Part shown: positions 17,315 through 26,518 of the stretch, one piece after another
Numbering within the stretch: position 1 is the first letter of the stretch
Layout: each line of letters begins with the position of its first letter
Assembly (NCBI RefSeq): GCF_000348945.1
Contig: NZ_AOCK01000001.1
Span: forward strand, 186,001 to 250,000
Length of the DNA stretch: 64,000 nucleotides
Direction of reading: 5' to 3'
DNA from: Paeniglutamicibacter gangotriensis Lz1y
GTDB taxonomy: Bacteria > Actinomycetota > Actinomycetes > Actinomycetales > Micrococcaceae
Position numbers and translations under genes: made by a program
Notes under the pieces: generated by a model
The model's database searches: none
What the model saw: the letters and a program-made list of their open reading frames with translations, nothing else
What the model was told of the DNA's origin: nothing

Positions 17315-18079
17315 TTAGCCGGTGGTGACTGCCAGCGCCGCGGACAACTGGGTCGTGGCGGCGCGGAGGTATGGCTCGGCACGCGAGGCGAACTCGTCGG
17401 TGACCCGGGTGACCGGCCCGGAGACGGAGACGGCCATCGGCGTCGGCGCGCCCGGGACCGACATGCCCAGGCAGCGCACGCCCAGTTCCTGCTCTTCCTC
17501 GTCGATGGCGTAGCCGCGGGCGCGGACCGCCTCGAGCTCGTCGAAGAGCTGGTGCATGGTTGTGATGGTCTTGGGCGTATGGGCGGGCATGCCGGCCTGG
17601 TTGACCAGCCGCTGGACCCGGTCGTTGTCCAGCACCGCCAGGATGGCCTTGCCCACGCTCGTGCCGTGCAGCGAGGAGCGGCGCCCGACCTCGGTGATCA
17701 TGCGCATCGCGTGCGGGGACTGGGCCTGGGAAATGTAGGTGACCATGTCGCCGTCGAGCACCGCGATACTGGCCGATTCGCCCAGTTCATTCACCAGGTT
17801 CTGGAGGATGGGTGTGGACAGGGCGCCCAACTGGCGGTTTGCTACCTCGCCGAGGCGGATCAGCCGCGGGCCCAGGGCGTAGCGGCGGTTGTTCAGCTGG
17901 CGGACGTAGCCGATGCCGACCAGGGTGCGCAGCAGCCGGTGGATGGTCGGAAGCGGGAGGGGAGTGTCCAGGGCGAGCTCGCTCAGCGCGGCCTCGCCGC
18001 CGGCGCGGCCGATCAGTTCGAGCAGCTCGAAGGCACGCTCGACGGACTGGACGCCCGGTGTCGTCTTGGTTTCGGCCAT
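17315..18079 (-). CDS. IclR-family transcriptional regulator (AllR-like)
   Basis: A 254-residue regulator with an N-terminal winged helix (SVERAFELLELIGRAGGEAA through LPTIHRLLRTLVGIGYV). The C-terminal effector domain contains LHGTSVGKAILAVLDND and ARGYAIDEEEQELGVRCLG, both typical of IclR proteins. It is divergent from the malic enzyme gene and convergent with the urate permease. That position, plus paired boxes in the shared promoter, suggests it controls the ureide/glyoxylate genes. The effector is not visible; glyoxylate or allantoin are reasonable guesses. Confidence 0.92.
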   Translation of the reverse strand: MAETKTTPGVQSVERAFELLELIGRAGGEAALSELALDTPLPLPTIHRLLRTLVGIGYVRQLNNRRYALGPRLIRLGEVANRQLGALSTPILQNLVNELGESASIAVLDGDMVTYISQAQSPHAMRMITEVGRRSSLHGTSVGKAILAVLDNDRVQRLVNQAGMPAHTPKTITTMHQLFDELEAVRARGYAIDEEEQELGVRCLGMSVPGAPTPMAVSVSGPVTRVTDEFASRAEPYLRAATTQLSAALAVTTG

Positions 18080-18183
18080 GGAGGGGCTCCTGGGGTAGGT
18101 GGCGCGAGGGGTGCGGATCCGGTCCGTTTATCCCGCAAACGGTCTGTTTACTTGATCCTAGGTTACCGGACTGAAAGCCAATT

Positions 18184-18200
18184 TTTCCACAATCCGGAAA
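18184..18200 (+). promoter_or_regulatory. Candidate IclR/AllR operator, box 1
   Basis: TTTCC, seven bases, GGAAA: an inverted repeat of the kind bound by AllR/IclR proteins. It is in the divergent promoter between the regulator and malic enzyme genes. Confidence 0.55.
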
Positions 18201-18265
18201 CTTTGACACGAATTATCGTGACCTACTCCACAACTACGCTTGTAATTTCGCTGGGCAGATAATAG

Positions 18266-18282
18266 TATCCACTATACGGAAA
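18266..18282 (+). promoter_or_regulatory. Candidate IclR/AllR operator, box 2
   Basis: TATCC, seven bases, GGAAA, 82 bp from box 1 and with the same spacing. It ends 18 bp before the malic enzyme start, so occupancy would block transcription or initiation. Confidence 0.55.
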
Positions 18283-18300
18283 CATTTTCAGGAGGATGAA

Positions 18301-19689
18301 ATGGCTGTACCAAGCCCAGGCTATTCACTGACGTTGCGTGTCCAAACGCCCGTCTCCATCACCGCGACCAGCGAACTGGCTGCCGCAGTCGGCCGCGCGG
18401 GAGGCTCCATCACCGCCTTGGACGTCGCCGAGTCGGGACACGAGTCCATGGTCGTCGATGTCAGCTGCAACACGACCGATGCCGAGCACGGCCAGATCGT
18501 CCGCGACGCCCTGAACGCCCTGGAAGGTGTCACGGTCCGGAACATCTCGGACCGCACCTTCCTGATGCACCTTGGCGGCAAGCTCGAGGTCGTCCCGAAG
18601 GTCGCCCTGCGCAACCGTGACGATCTCTCCCGCGCCTACACCCCCGGGGTCGCGCGGGTATGCATGGCCATCGCCGAGAACCCCGAAGATGCCCGAAACC
18701 TCACCATCAAGCGCAACACCATTGCCGTGGTCACCGACGGTTCCGCGGTCCTCGGGCTGGGCAACATCGGGCCTGCCGCCGCACTGCCGGTCATGGAGGG
18801 CAAGGCGGCACTGTTCAAGCAGTTCGCCAACGTCGATGCCTGGCCGGTCTGCCTGGACACCCAGGACACCGAGGAAATCATCATGATCGTCAAGGCCCTC
18901 GCCCCGGTCTACGGCGGGGTGAACCTCGAGGACATCGCCGCCCCGCGCTGCTTCGAGATCGAGGCCAGACTGCGCGAGGAACTGGACATCCCGGTCTTCC
19001 ACGATGACCAGCACGGCACAGCCATCGTCACCCTCGCCGCGTTGAACAATGCGCTGCGGGTGGTCGGCAAGCAGATCGATAAGGTCCGCATCGTCGTCTC
19101 CGGTGTGGGAGCCGCCGGCAACGCCATCATCCAGCTGCTGGTCGCCCGCGGCGCCAGCAACGTCATCGCCGCCGGCCGCAACGGAGCAATCAGCCGCGCC
19201 GATGTCTCCTCCGATCCGCACCGCCAGTGGCTTGCCGAGCACACCAACCCGGAGCAGTTCACCGGAACGCTTAAGGAAGCGATGGTCGGCGCCGACGTCT
19301 TCATCGGCGTCTCCGCCCCCAACATCCTGGACGAAGCCGACATCGAGGCCATGAATCAGGACGCCATCGTCTTCGCCATGGCCAACCCTGACCCGGAAGT
19401 CGATCCAATCGCCGCCAGCCGCCACGCAGCAGTGGTCGCCACCGGACGCTCCGACTACCCGAACCAGATCAACAACGTGCTGGCCTTCCCGGGTTTCTTC
19501 CGCGGACTGCTCGATGCCGGGGTCTCCGAGATCACCGACGAGATGCTGTTGGCTGCCGCCGATGCCATTTCCGCCCGGGTCAGCCAGGCTGAACTTAATC
19601 CCGGTTTCATCATTCCCTCAGTCTTCGACCCGCATGTGGCCGCAGACGTTGCCGAGGCCGTTTCCACCGCGGCCGCGAAGAACAAGTAA
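18301..19689 (+). CDS. NAD(P)-dependent malic enzyme with N-terminal ACT-like domain
   Basis: A 462-residue enzyme converting malate to pyruvate and CO2. An ACT-like regulatory domain ([18 protein letters not shown]) precedes the catalytic core. The core has [57 protein letters not shown], and the nucleotide-binding loop [16 protein letters not shown]. It is followed 22 bp later by malate synthase. Together they carry glyoxylate carbon to pyruvate. AGGAGGATGAA lies directly before the ATG. Confidence 0.94.
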   Translation: MAVPSPGYSLTLRVQTPVSITATSELAAAVGRAGGSITALDVAESGHESMVVDVSCNTTDAEHGQIVRDALNALEGVTVRNISDRTFLMHLGGKLEVVPKVALRNRDDLSRAYTPGVARVCMAIAENPEDARNLTIKRNTIAVVTDGSAVLGLGNIGPAAALPVMEGKAALFKQFANVDAWPVCLDTQDTEEIIMIVKALAPVYGGVNLEDIAAPRCFEIEARLREELDIPVFHDDQHGTAIVTLAALNNALRVVGKQIDKVRIVVSGVGAAGNAIIQLLVARGASNVIAAGRNGAISRADVSSDPHRQWLAEHTNPEQFTGTLKEAMVGADVFIGVSAPNILDEADIEAMNQDAIVFAMANPDPEVDPIAASRHAAVVATGRSDYPNQINNVLAFPGFFRGLLDAGVSEITDEMLLAAADAISARVSQAELNPGFIIPSVFDPHVAADVAEAVSTAAAKNK

Positions 19690-19711
19690 CAAGAAAGACT
19701 GGTCCACCACC

Positions 19712-21340
19712 ATGAGCATCACCCTTACCCACACCCCGTCCGTCGACAAGGCCGAGGAAATCCTTTCCCCCGAGGCCCTGGCCTTTGTTGAAAAGCTGCA
19801 CAAAAAGTTCACCGGAACCCGCGATGAGCTCCTTGCCGCACGCACCGCCGCGCGCGCCGAGGTAGCCAAGACCGGCACCATGGACTTCAACCCGGCCACC
19901 GCGGAAATCCGCAATGGCGACTGGAAGGTCGCACCGGCCCCCGCAGCCCTGGCCGACCGCCGGGTGGAAATCACCGGTCCCGCAACCCCGGCCAAGATGG
20001 CCATCAATGCGTTGAACTCCGGCGCCAAGGTGTGGCTCGCGGACCTCGAGGACGCCTCCACTCCGACCTGGCACAACATCATCGATGCATTGGTGAACCT
20101 CACCGATGCCGCGGCCGGCACCCTCGCCTTCGAGGACGCGAACAACTCCAAGACCTACGCGCTGCGCACCGATGCGCCGCTGGCCACCGTCGTGGTCCGG
20201 CCACGTGGCTGGCACCTACCCGAGGCCAACGTGCTCATCGACGAGGCTCCGGGGGTTGGTGCGCTGGTCGACTTCGGCCTGCACTTCTTCCACAATGCCA
20301 AGGTGCTGGCCGATGCGGGCCAGGGCCCGTTCTACTACCTGCCCAAGATGGAGTCGGCCCTCGAGTCCCGCCTGTGGAACGAGGTGTTCTCCTTCGCCGA
20401 GGCCGAGCTGGGCATCGAACACGGCACCGTGCGCGCCACCATGCTCATCGAGACCATCCCCGCAGCCTTCCAGATGGACGAGATGCTCTACGAGCTGCGC
20501 GACTACGCCTCGGGCCTGAACGCCGGTCGCTGGGACTACCTCTTCTCCATCATCAAGTACTTCCGCGAGGCCGGGGACAAGTTCATCATGCCCGACCGCG
20601 CCGACGTGGCGATGACCGCCCCGATGATGCGCGCCTACACCGAGCTGCTGGTGGCCACCTGCCACAAACGCGGCGCCTTCGCGATGGGCGGCATGGCAGC
20701 AGTCATCCCGAACCGCCGCGAACCCGAGGTCACCGCCGCAGCATTCGAGAAGGTTCGGGCCGACAAGACCCGCGAGGCCAACGACGGTTTCGACGGCTCC
20801 TGGGTCGCGCACCCGGACCTGGTGTCGATCTGTGCCGAGGTTTTCGATGCCGTGCTGGGCGAGAAGCCCAACCAGATCGACCGCCAACGCCCCGAGGTCA
20901 AGGTGAGCGCCGCCGATCTGCTCGACGTCTCCTCGGCTCCGGGCTCGGTCACCGAGGCCGGCGTCAACACCAACCTCTACGTGGCAGTCGCTTACACCGC
21001 GGTGTGGCTCTCGGGCACCGGCGCGGTGGCCATCCACAACCTCATGGAAGACGCGGCAACCGCCGAAATATCCCGTTCGCAGGTCTGGCAGCAGATCAAC
21101 AACCAGGTGGTGGCCGCCGACACCGGCAACACCATCACCGCGGAGCTGGTCGCCAAGGCCCTTGAGGTCCAGGTGGCCAAGCTGCGTGCCGAGGTCAACG
21201 ACGAGGAAGCCTTCAAGGCCTACTACGCACCGGCAGCCGATCTCATCGGCCGTCTGGTCTCCGGGCGCGAGGAAGACTTCGAAGATTTCCTCACGCTGCC
21301 TGCCTACCGCCTGCTGAGCACCGAACTGGTGACCAAATGA
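19712..21340 (+). CDS. aceB: Malate synthase A
   Basis: A 542-residue enzyme condensing glyoxylate with acetyl-CoA to malate. Motifs typical of the A form are VWLADLEDASTPTWHNII, PYDYASGLN-like YELRDYASGLNAGRWDYLFS, and GAFAMGGMAAVIPNRREPE. There is no isocitrate lyase nearby; instead the gene sits with ureide catabolism, so the glyoxylate is likely derived from ureidoglycolate. Its stop overlaps the next gene by ATGA. Confidence 0.95.
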   Translation: MSITLTHTPSVDKAEEILSPEALAFVEKLHKKFTGTRDELLAARTAARAEVAKTGTMDFNPATAEIRNGDWKVAPAPAALADRRVEITGPATPAKMAINALNSGAKVWLADLEDASTPTWHNIIDALVNLTDAAAGTLAFEDANNSKTYALRTDAPLATVVVRPRGWHLPEANVLIDEAPGVGALVDFGLHFFHNAKVLADAGQGPFYYLPKMESALESRLWNEVFSFAEAELGIEHGTVRATMLIETIPAAFQMDEMLYELRDYASGLNAGRWDYLFSIIKYFREAGDKFIMPDRADVAMTAPMMRAYTELLVATCHKRGAFAMGGMAAVIPNRREPEVTAAAFEKVRADKTREANDGFDGSWVAHPDLVSICAEVFDAVLGEKPNQIDRQRPEVKVSAADLLDVSSAPGSVTEAGVNTNLYVAVAYTAVWLSGTGAVAIHNLMEDAATAEISRSQVWQQINNQVVAADTGNTITAELVAKALEVQVAKLRAEVNDEEAFKAYYAPAADLIGRLVSGREEDFEDFLTLPAYRLLSTELVTK

Positions 21341-22611
21341 GTGCCGGCGTACTGGGCGCCGCCGATCTGGCACGCATCGAGGCCGACCTGGCGGCCACCG
21401 ACGACCTGCTGGAGAAGAACTACCCGGGAGATTCAGGAGTTCGCCAGCCGATCCACACCGCCTACGTCCCGGCCGACCGCTTCACCCCGTCGCTGCCCGC
21501 AGCCTGGGGCGCGGCGGCGCTCGCCCAGGCCGGCGGCGTCTCCGGGCTGGAGGCCCTGGCCGGCCGGCTGGGACTGGCGCAGCCGGAGGAACTCGCGGGA
21601 CTGGTCGCAGCCAAACTGGAGCGCGAACCCCTCGAGGACCTGCGCCTGGACTTCGAGGACGGGTACGGGGATCGCGGGGATGAAGCCGAGGACGCGGCGG
21701 CCATCACCGCCGCCGAGCAGGTAGCGCAGGCCGTTGCCGCCGGGGCAGCCCCGCCGTTCATCGGCATTCGCTTCAAGTGCTTCGAGGCACCCACCCGGGG
21801 CCGCGGATTGCGCACCTTGGACCTGTTCGTGTCCACGCTGGCCCGTGCCGGAGAACTGCCAGAAGGCCTGGTGCTGACCCTTCCGAAGGTCACCACCATC
21901 GCGCAGGTCCGTGCCATGGTCTTTACCTGTGAGCGGTTGGAGGCTGCGCTGTCGCTGCCGGCCGGCCGGTTGCGCTTCGAGGTCCAGATGGAAACCCCGC
22001 AGCTGATTCTTGCGGCCGACGGCACCGTGCCCTCGGCGGCGCTGATCCACGCGGGTGACGGTCGGGTGTCCTCGCTGCACTACGGGACCTACGACTACTC
22101 GGCCTCGCTGGGCATCGCGGCGGCCTATCAGTCCATGGAGCACCCGGCGGCGGACTACGCCAAGAACGTCATGCAGGTGGCCATCGCCGGCACCGGGGTG
22201 CACCTCTCCGACGGCTCCACCAACATCTTGCCGCTGGGCGATGCCGAGCAGGTCGAGACCGCCTGGGCGCTGCACGCCCGACTGGTGCGCCGCCATCTGG
22301 AACGGGGAATCTACCAGGGCTGGGACCTACACGAAAACCAGCTGGTCACCCGCTACCTGGCGACCTATGCGTTCTACCGCGAGGGCTTTGCCGCCGCCGC
22401 GGTACGCCTGCGCAACTACGTGCACCACCTCGAATCGGCCATCATGGACGAGCCGGCAACCGCCAAGGCGTTGGCCAACTTCATCCGCCGTGGGCTCGTC
22501 TGCGGCGCCTTGACCGCCGCGGAAGTCACCTCGGCGACAGGGATTTCACTGACCACCCTTGAATCCATCGCGCTCGCGCGAGCAACCCAGACGGAGGACG
22601 TCAATGTCTAA
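21337..22611 (+). CDS. HpcH/HpaI aldolase-like (DUF6986 type) protein
   Basis: A 424-residue TIM-barrel protein related to the HpcH/HpaI aldolase and citrate lyase beta superfamily. Visible are EDLRLDFEDGYGDRGDEAED (acidic metal-binding strand), LVLTLPKVTTIAQV, and FEVQMETPQLIL, whose Glu matches the metal-ligand strand of the fold. It overlaps aceB by 4 bp and allE by 8 bp, so it is firmly part of the ureide/glyoxylate operon. The exact reaction is unknown. Confidence 0.82.
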   Translation: MSAGVLGAADLARIEADLAATDDLLEKNYPGDSGVRQPIHTAYVPADRFTPSLPAAWGAAALAQAGGVSGLEALAGRLGLAQPEELAGLVAAKLEREPLEDLRLDFEDGYGDRGDEAEDAAAITAAEQVAQAVAAGAAPPFIGIRFKCFEAPTRGRGLRTLDLFVSTLARAGELPEGLVLTLPKVTTIAQVRAMVFTCERLEAALSLPAGRLRFEVQMETPQLILAADGTVPSAALIHAGDGRVSSLHYGTYDYSASLGIAAAYQSMEHPAADYAKNVMQVAIAGTGVHLSDGSTNILPLGDAEQVETAWALHARLVRRHLERGIYQGWDLHENQLVTRYLATYAFYREGFAAAAVRLRNYVHHLESAIMDEPATAKALANFIRRGLVCGALTAAEVTSATGISLTTLESIALARATQTEDVNV

Positions 22612-23440
22612 GACCCAGATCCGCGCCGATGCCAGTTACTACGCCAATTACGGTGGGCACCCGCCGCAGACCGATCTGCTGACCGACCGCGCCATCGTCA
22701 CCGAGGCCTACACCGTCATCCCGCGCGGGGTGCTGCGCGACATTGTCACCTCGGTCTTCCCGGAGTGGACCGGAACCCGCTCCTGGGTCTTGAATCGACC
22801 GGTCGCCGGCGGGGCAACGACCTTCGCCCAGTCCATCGTCGAGGTAGCCCCGGGCGGCGGCTCGGAGAACCCGGAGCCGCAGGCCGAGGTCCAGTCCTTC
22901 ATCTTCGTGGTCTCGGGACAGCTCAGCGTGAGCGTCGACGGTGAGGTTCAGACCCTGGACGAGGGCGGCTTCGCCTATCTTCCGGCCGGTGCCGCCTGGT
23001 CGGCGCACAACAACGGCGTCGAACTTGCCACCTTCCACTGGATCCGCAAGCGCTACGAGCCGCTGGCCGGTGTGGCAGCTCCGGGACCGGTCTTTGGCAA
23101 CGAGCGGGATATGGAGCCCGGCGTCATGCCGAAAACCGAGGGCAAGTGGCGCACCACCCGCATGCTGGATCCCGAGGATGTGGCGTTCGACTTCGGCGTC
23201 AACATCGTCACCTTCGAGCCCGGTGCCTCGATCCCGTTCGCCGAGACCCACGTCATGGAGCACGGCCTGTACGTGCTTGAAGGCAAGGCCGTCTACCGGT
23301 TGAACGCGGACTGGGTTGAGGTCGAGGCCGGGGACTACATGTCGCTGCGCGCCTTCTGCCCGCAGGCTTGCTACGCCGGTGGGCCCTCGAACTTCCGTTA
23401 CCTGCTCTACAAGGACCAGAACCGCCAGATCGCCTTGTAA
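22604..23440 (+). CDS. allE: (S)-ureidoglycine aminohydrolase
   Basis: A 278-residue bicupin that deaminates (S)-ureidoglycine to (S)-ureidoglycolate, releasing ammonia. The first cupin has QSFIFVVSGQLSVSVDGE. The second has the metal-binding ETHVMEHGLYVLEGKAVYRL (Glu, His, His positions), and a YMSLRAFCPQACYAGG segment that is typical of UGlyAH. It is last in the operon and followed by a strong terminator. Allantoinase and allantoate amidohydrolase, needed upstream of this step, are not in the window. Confidence 0.92.
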   Translation: MSKTQIRADASYYANYGGHPPQTDLLTDRAIVTEAYTVIPRGVLRDIVTSVFPEWTGTRSWVLNRPVAGGATTFAQSIVEVAPGGGSENPEPQAEVQSFIFVVSGQLSVSVDGEVQTLDEGGFAYLPAGAAWSAHNNGVELATFHWIRKRYEPLAGVAAPGPVFGNERDMEPGVMPKTEGKWRTTRMLDPEDVAFDFGVNIVTFEPGASIPFAETHVMEHGLYVLEGKAVYRLNADWVEVEAGDYMSLRAFCPQACYAGGPSNFRYLLYKDQNRQIAL

Positions 23441-23460
23441 GAACGCTGAGGCACCAGCAA

Positions 23461-23508
23461 GCAGCCGGCTTCCCGAACGCACCACGTTCGAGAAGCCGGC
23501 TGCTTTTT
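23461..23508 (+). terminator. Rho-independent terminator of the glyoxylate/ureide operon
   Basis: 12-bp outer arms (GCAGCCGGCTTC) and 6-bp inner arms (CGAACG) are separated by one mismatch, followed directly by TTTTT. Confidence 0.93.
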
Positions 23509-23531
23509 GCTGCGGAGAACGTGCGGCTGGT

Positions 23532-24230
23532 CTACCAGGTCGGCAGCACCGGCAGCCGGCCGTCGGCCTCGATGTACCGGACCTGGCCGCGCGCCAGCCA
23601 TTCAATCAGGCCTTCGCGGTCGGAGCGCACGCGCAGGTCGCCGTTGCCGATCACCCACTCGTCGCCTTCCTCGGTCAGCAGGGTCATGCCCGGGGCGTCC
23701 TTGGCACGCATGGTGCGCACCGCAGCCTCGACCGCGTTGAGCTGGGAGTCCGGGTCGGCCTCCTCGATGGTCCACGCGGTGTCCAGATCGTGGTGGTGCA
23801 CCACGATCTCTGCGATGCGCAGCGCGATGATGGAGGTGGCGGGGATGATTTTGCCGTGCAGGTTGACCTCGTCGACGGCGAGGTCCCCGGACAGCCGCTC
23901 GGTCTGCTCGGCGAAGTATTCCGCGGCCTGGCGGAAGTTCTCGACAAGCTCAACCCGGGGCAGCGCCGCGAGTGCTGCGATTTCCTCGTTGCGGGCCTCC
24001 GGGGAGGCGTAGAGCTGCTGTTCGGTACCGGTGGTGGCCCAGTCGATGAGCTTGACCAAGGTGCGGCCGTTGGAGGCGAGGTGGGCGATGACATCGGCCC
24101 GGCTCCAGTTTTCGCACAGGGAAGGAGCGGTCATTTCGTCGTCGGACAGGGTCTCGATCGTGGCCAGCATCATGCTGGTTTCTCGACGGAGGCGGGAGAG
24201 GTCCGAGTGCAGACGGGTGGAAGTGATCAT
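23532..24230 (-). CDS. Mycothiol-dependent maleylpyruvate isomerase-fold protein
   Basis: A 232-residue protein with the DinB-like four-helix fold of the MDMPI N-terminal family. The pattern TPSLCENWSRADVIAHLASN near residue 35 and the RIAEIVVHHHDLDTAW segment supply the histidines that bind the metal in this family. Many actinobacterial paralogs use mycothiol as cofactor. There is no gentisate pathway gene nearby, so true maleylpyruvate isomerase activity is not implied. Monocistronic. Confidence 0.85.
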   Translation of the reverse strand: MITSTRLHSDLSRLRRETSMMLATIETLSDDEMTAPSLCENWSRADVIAHLASNGRTLVKLIDWATTGTEQQLYASPEARNEEIAALAALPRVELVENFRQAAEYFAEQTERLSGDLAVDEVNLHGKIIPATSIIALRIAEIVVHHHDLDTAWTIEEADPDSQLNAVEAAVRTMRAKDAPGMTLLTEEGDEWVIGNGDLRVRSDREGLIEWLARGQVRYIEADGRLPVLPTW

Positions 24231-24402
24231 GCTGCCACCATACCCATGGACGGGCCTCGGATGGTTCCGAAATTCGATACTTATCGAACAGGTATCGACT
24301 CATATGCGATTTCCGTCAGGGGTGGTCTCCATTGGCCAGACGAGAAAACCGGCGGCCACCCGTACGCGTGGAGCCAGCGACGCCCCGCCTCACCAGGGGG
24401 CT

Positions 24403-25056
24403 CTAGGATTTCCGATGCTTCCAAAGTTCGGATTGCAGGACTCCACTGGCCTCGATCGGAGGCAAACCGGTATCGAGCTGGCGCAACCGTGCATAGATGT
24501 CACGCATTTCCCCTCGGTCCCGAATTTTCCCGCTTTGCGCCGCCAACTTCAAAACGGAGATGCTGCCAATGAGCATGATCAGGCCGACCTGTTGGTTACC
24601 GGCGAGGCGCAATCGTGCCAGACGACTACGTTGGATGCTTGCCAGCTGCCGGCCCTCCGCGTCGTCTATGAGGACCGTGACGTGTTTCCCGGACATCGCG
24701 GCCACGAGTGCATGAGAAATCACCATGATTTCGCCGAGGTCTTTGGACGTCTTCATACGATCGGTCATGGGAGTCCCGGCGACGTCCATGACGGCCTGTG
24801 CCAGTTCGACGCTCAGATCATCGGAGAGGACCTGTAAGTATGTTCCCAATTTGTTCCAGACCTGCACGGCGTGGCCGAACCGATCGTGTTCTTTTTGCGC
24901 CTTCCGAAAGACTTCTTCTTGCACCGTCTCGGGAGTGCTGAGCGGTCCGAGAACCCCTATGAGGAGACGCTGCTTGTTGATGGAAAAGAAGTTGAGTGCA
25001 GGGCCTGCATCGATAACCGGTCTGACCGCAATCAAGCGTTCTCCGTTTCGGTGCAT
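24403..25056 (-). CDS. PIN-like domain protein, third gene of XRE-ImmA module
   Basis: A 217-residue protein whose order of acidic motifs fits a PIN-fold nuclease. There is an N-terminal RPVIDAGPALNFF (Asp), a middle SKDLGEIMVISHALV (Asp, Glu) and then VLIDDAEGRQLA (Asp pair). PIN domains are metal-dependent ribonucleases, often toxins. It starts 8 bp after the stop of the ImmA/IrrE protease gene. Toxin function is inferred from the fold and the operon only, and the C-terminal 70 residues are not recognised. Confidence 0.65.
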   Translation of the reverse strand: MHRNGERLIAVRPVIDAGPALNFFSINKQRLLIGVLGPLSTPETVQEEVFRKAQKEHDRFGHAVQVWNKLGTYLQVLSDDLSVELAQAVMDVAGTPMTDRMKTSKDLGEIMVISHALVAAMSGKHVTVLIDDAEGRQLASIQRSRLARLRLAGNQQVGLIMLIGSISVLKLAAQSGKIRDRGEMRDIYARLRQLDTGLPPIEASGVLQSELWKHRKS

Positions 25057-25064
25057 GCCCGCCC

Positions 25065-25892
25065 CTACTCGGAACCGTCATCGAGATCGGTGAGATCAAA
25101 ATCGAAGGGGGGCACCGTAATCGCATCATCCAGAGTGCCATCAGGTTCCTTCTGGACGATCCCCGCCTCGCGAAGATCGTGTTCAGCTTTCACTACATCT
25201 GTACCCCGCAGAGTGGCGATGGCCTGGGCCGAGAGCACTCCTTCCCGATAACCGGAAATTGCCCGGGCCAAAAGCCGCTGCGGCGCCCGATGCTGGTGGG
25301 ACTGCGACTGAAGAGCCTGATATTGGTCGATCCACCCGTATTGAACGGCCAGCTGCGGGGTTGAATAGTGCCACAAGCCCTTTTTGTCGGCTGCATCGAG
25401 GTAGCCAGCCTCTTCCATAGCAATAAGTGCCATTTGAGGGGACACCAAAAACCACTGCACGACATCGGACAAATCGACGGGAAGTTCCACCGAGCGGTTC
25501 CCCAAGAATTCGCGGATCCCTTGGCGGGGAACCAATAAGTGGCCGGCAAAGCTGTCGGCTCGCATCTCCCCATAGCTGCGGCGATCCCAGTTTCCCGCGT
25601 CGTATTCGGCCCAGTCGTCGAAGAGGATGTGCGCAAGTTCGTGCGCCAGGGTACTGCGTTGGCGCATAGGATGCGGGGTCTTGGCGACGCCAAGGAACAT
25701 CACGTCGCGTTCGGGATCACGCATTGTCAGACCGTGTTCATGATGATCGTCAACATCCATTACCGCGACGTCGATGCCGGTTGCTTGTTCGATCAAAGCG
25801 ACCATGTCTCCCAGTGGTTGGAGTCCCAGGCGGTGCTGGACACGAAAGAGCTCGGCGGCTTCGCGCGCTTCTTGGTTTGAGGTGATCTTCAT
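25065..25892 (-). CDS. ImmA/IrrE family metallopeptidase
   Basis: A 275-residue protein with the COG2856 zinc protease domain. The HExxH motif is in STLAHELAHILFDDW, and the third-ligand region is EMRADSFAGHLLVP. ImmA-type proteases cleave a partner XRE repressor to induce mobile elements or stress genes. Here the XRE gene ends 8 bp upstream and a PIN gene begins 8 bp downstream. The C-terminal half beyond about residue 150 is not identified; it ends in a very acidic tail (DFDLTDLDDGSE). Confidence 0.88.
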   Translation of the reverse strand: MKITSNQEAREAAELFRVQHRLGLQPLGDMVALIEQATGIDVAVMDVDDHHEHGLTMRDPERDVMFLGVAKTPHPMRQRSTLAHELAHILFDDWAEYDAGNWDRRSYGEMRADSFAGHLLVPRQGIREFLGNRSVELPVDLSDVVQWFLVSPQMALIAMEEAGYLDAADKKGLWHYSTPQLAVQYGWIDQYQALQSQSHQHRAPQRLLARAISGYREGVLSAQAIATLRGTDVVKAEHDLREAGIVQKEPDGTLDDAITVPPFDFDLTDLDDGSE

Positions 25893-25900
25893 GAGAGAGC

Positions 25901-26239
25901 TCAGGATCTGCCGATGCCTTGGCGTTCTAGGTATTCATCCAATTCTAGGAAGTTCATGAGTGTTCCGCGCATGCTGTCCATGGTCGTCCCCTGGGTGCCC
26001 CGCGCGGCGCACTGGACCCGGTCTGGCACGGTGCGTAGGCCACTGAGCTGGGCGACTGTCCGTCCTGTGGCCCAAGCGATCTGCATAATCTCGGGCATCT
26101 TTGCCGTGCGTTCCCCGGAAAGGATTCTGGAGATAGTGGATTGAGAAATGCTTGTTTGATCTGCGAGTGATCGTTGGCTGATGCGGGCTTCCCCCATGGC
26201 ATCGGCAATCAGTTGTCCAACTTCTTTTGCGTTTTTCAT
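25901..26239 (-). CDS. XRE-family transcriptional regulator
   Basis: A 112-residue DNA-binding protein with a standard HTH: ISQRSLADQTSISQSTISRI followed by LSGERTAKMPEIMQIAWATG. The C-terminal extension may be the cleavage or interaction region for the adjacent ImmA-type protease. ATG at 26239 is chosen as start. A palindrome just upstream (26287-26315) overlaps its promoter, which fits autoregulation. Confidence 0.87.
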   Translation of the reverse strand: MKNAKEVGQLIADAMGEARISQRSLADQTSISQSTISRILSGERTAKMPEIMQIAWATGRTVAQLSGLRTVPDRVQCAARGTQGTTMDSMRGTLMNFLELDEYLERQGIGRS

Positions 26240-26286
26240 GGCGTTACACCCCACCTTCCGGCTATCGACTCGTTCCGCAAGGTTTG

Positions 26287-26315
26287 CTGAATCACAAAGT
26301 CCACAACTGATTCAG
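26287..26315 (-). promoter_or_regulatory. Palindromic operator of the XRE module
   Basis: CTGAATCA and its complement TGATTCAG are 13 bp apart. On the minus strand TATACT (26319-26314) overlaps one arm and looks like a -10 box, so the operator covers the start of transcription. Confidence 0.6.
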
Positions 26316-26492
26316 TATAGCGCGTATCGACCAGGAATGAGCTGCAGAGGTGTGAGGTATTTGCCGGAACGCACCCTTCAGCAATGGTCTGATGGCGCAC
26401 ACTTCCGCGAGCTTCCCGTGGCGGCCTTCCAGCGACGCGCCATGGGAGAAATGCCAGCACATTCCGTGCAGCCCTGGTGGTGGTCCGGCCTT

Positions 26493-26514
26493 TACACTGC
26501 GAATACACTGCGAA
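26493..26514 (+). repeat. Tandem 11-bp direct repeat
   Basis: TACACTGCGAA occurs twice head to tail, ending 4 bp before the ATG of the truncated rhamnulokinase. It may mark a short duplication at a recombination junction. Confidence 0.6.
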
Positions 26515-26518
26515 AATC

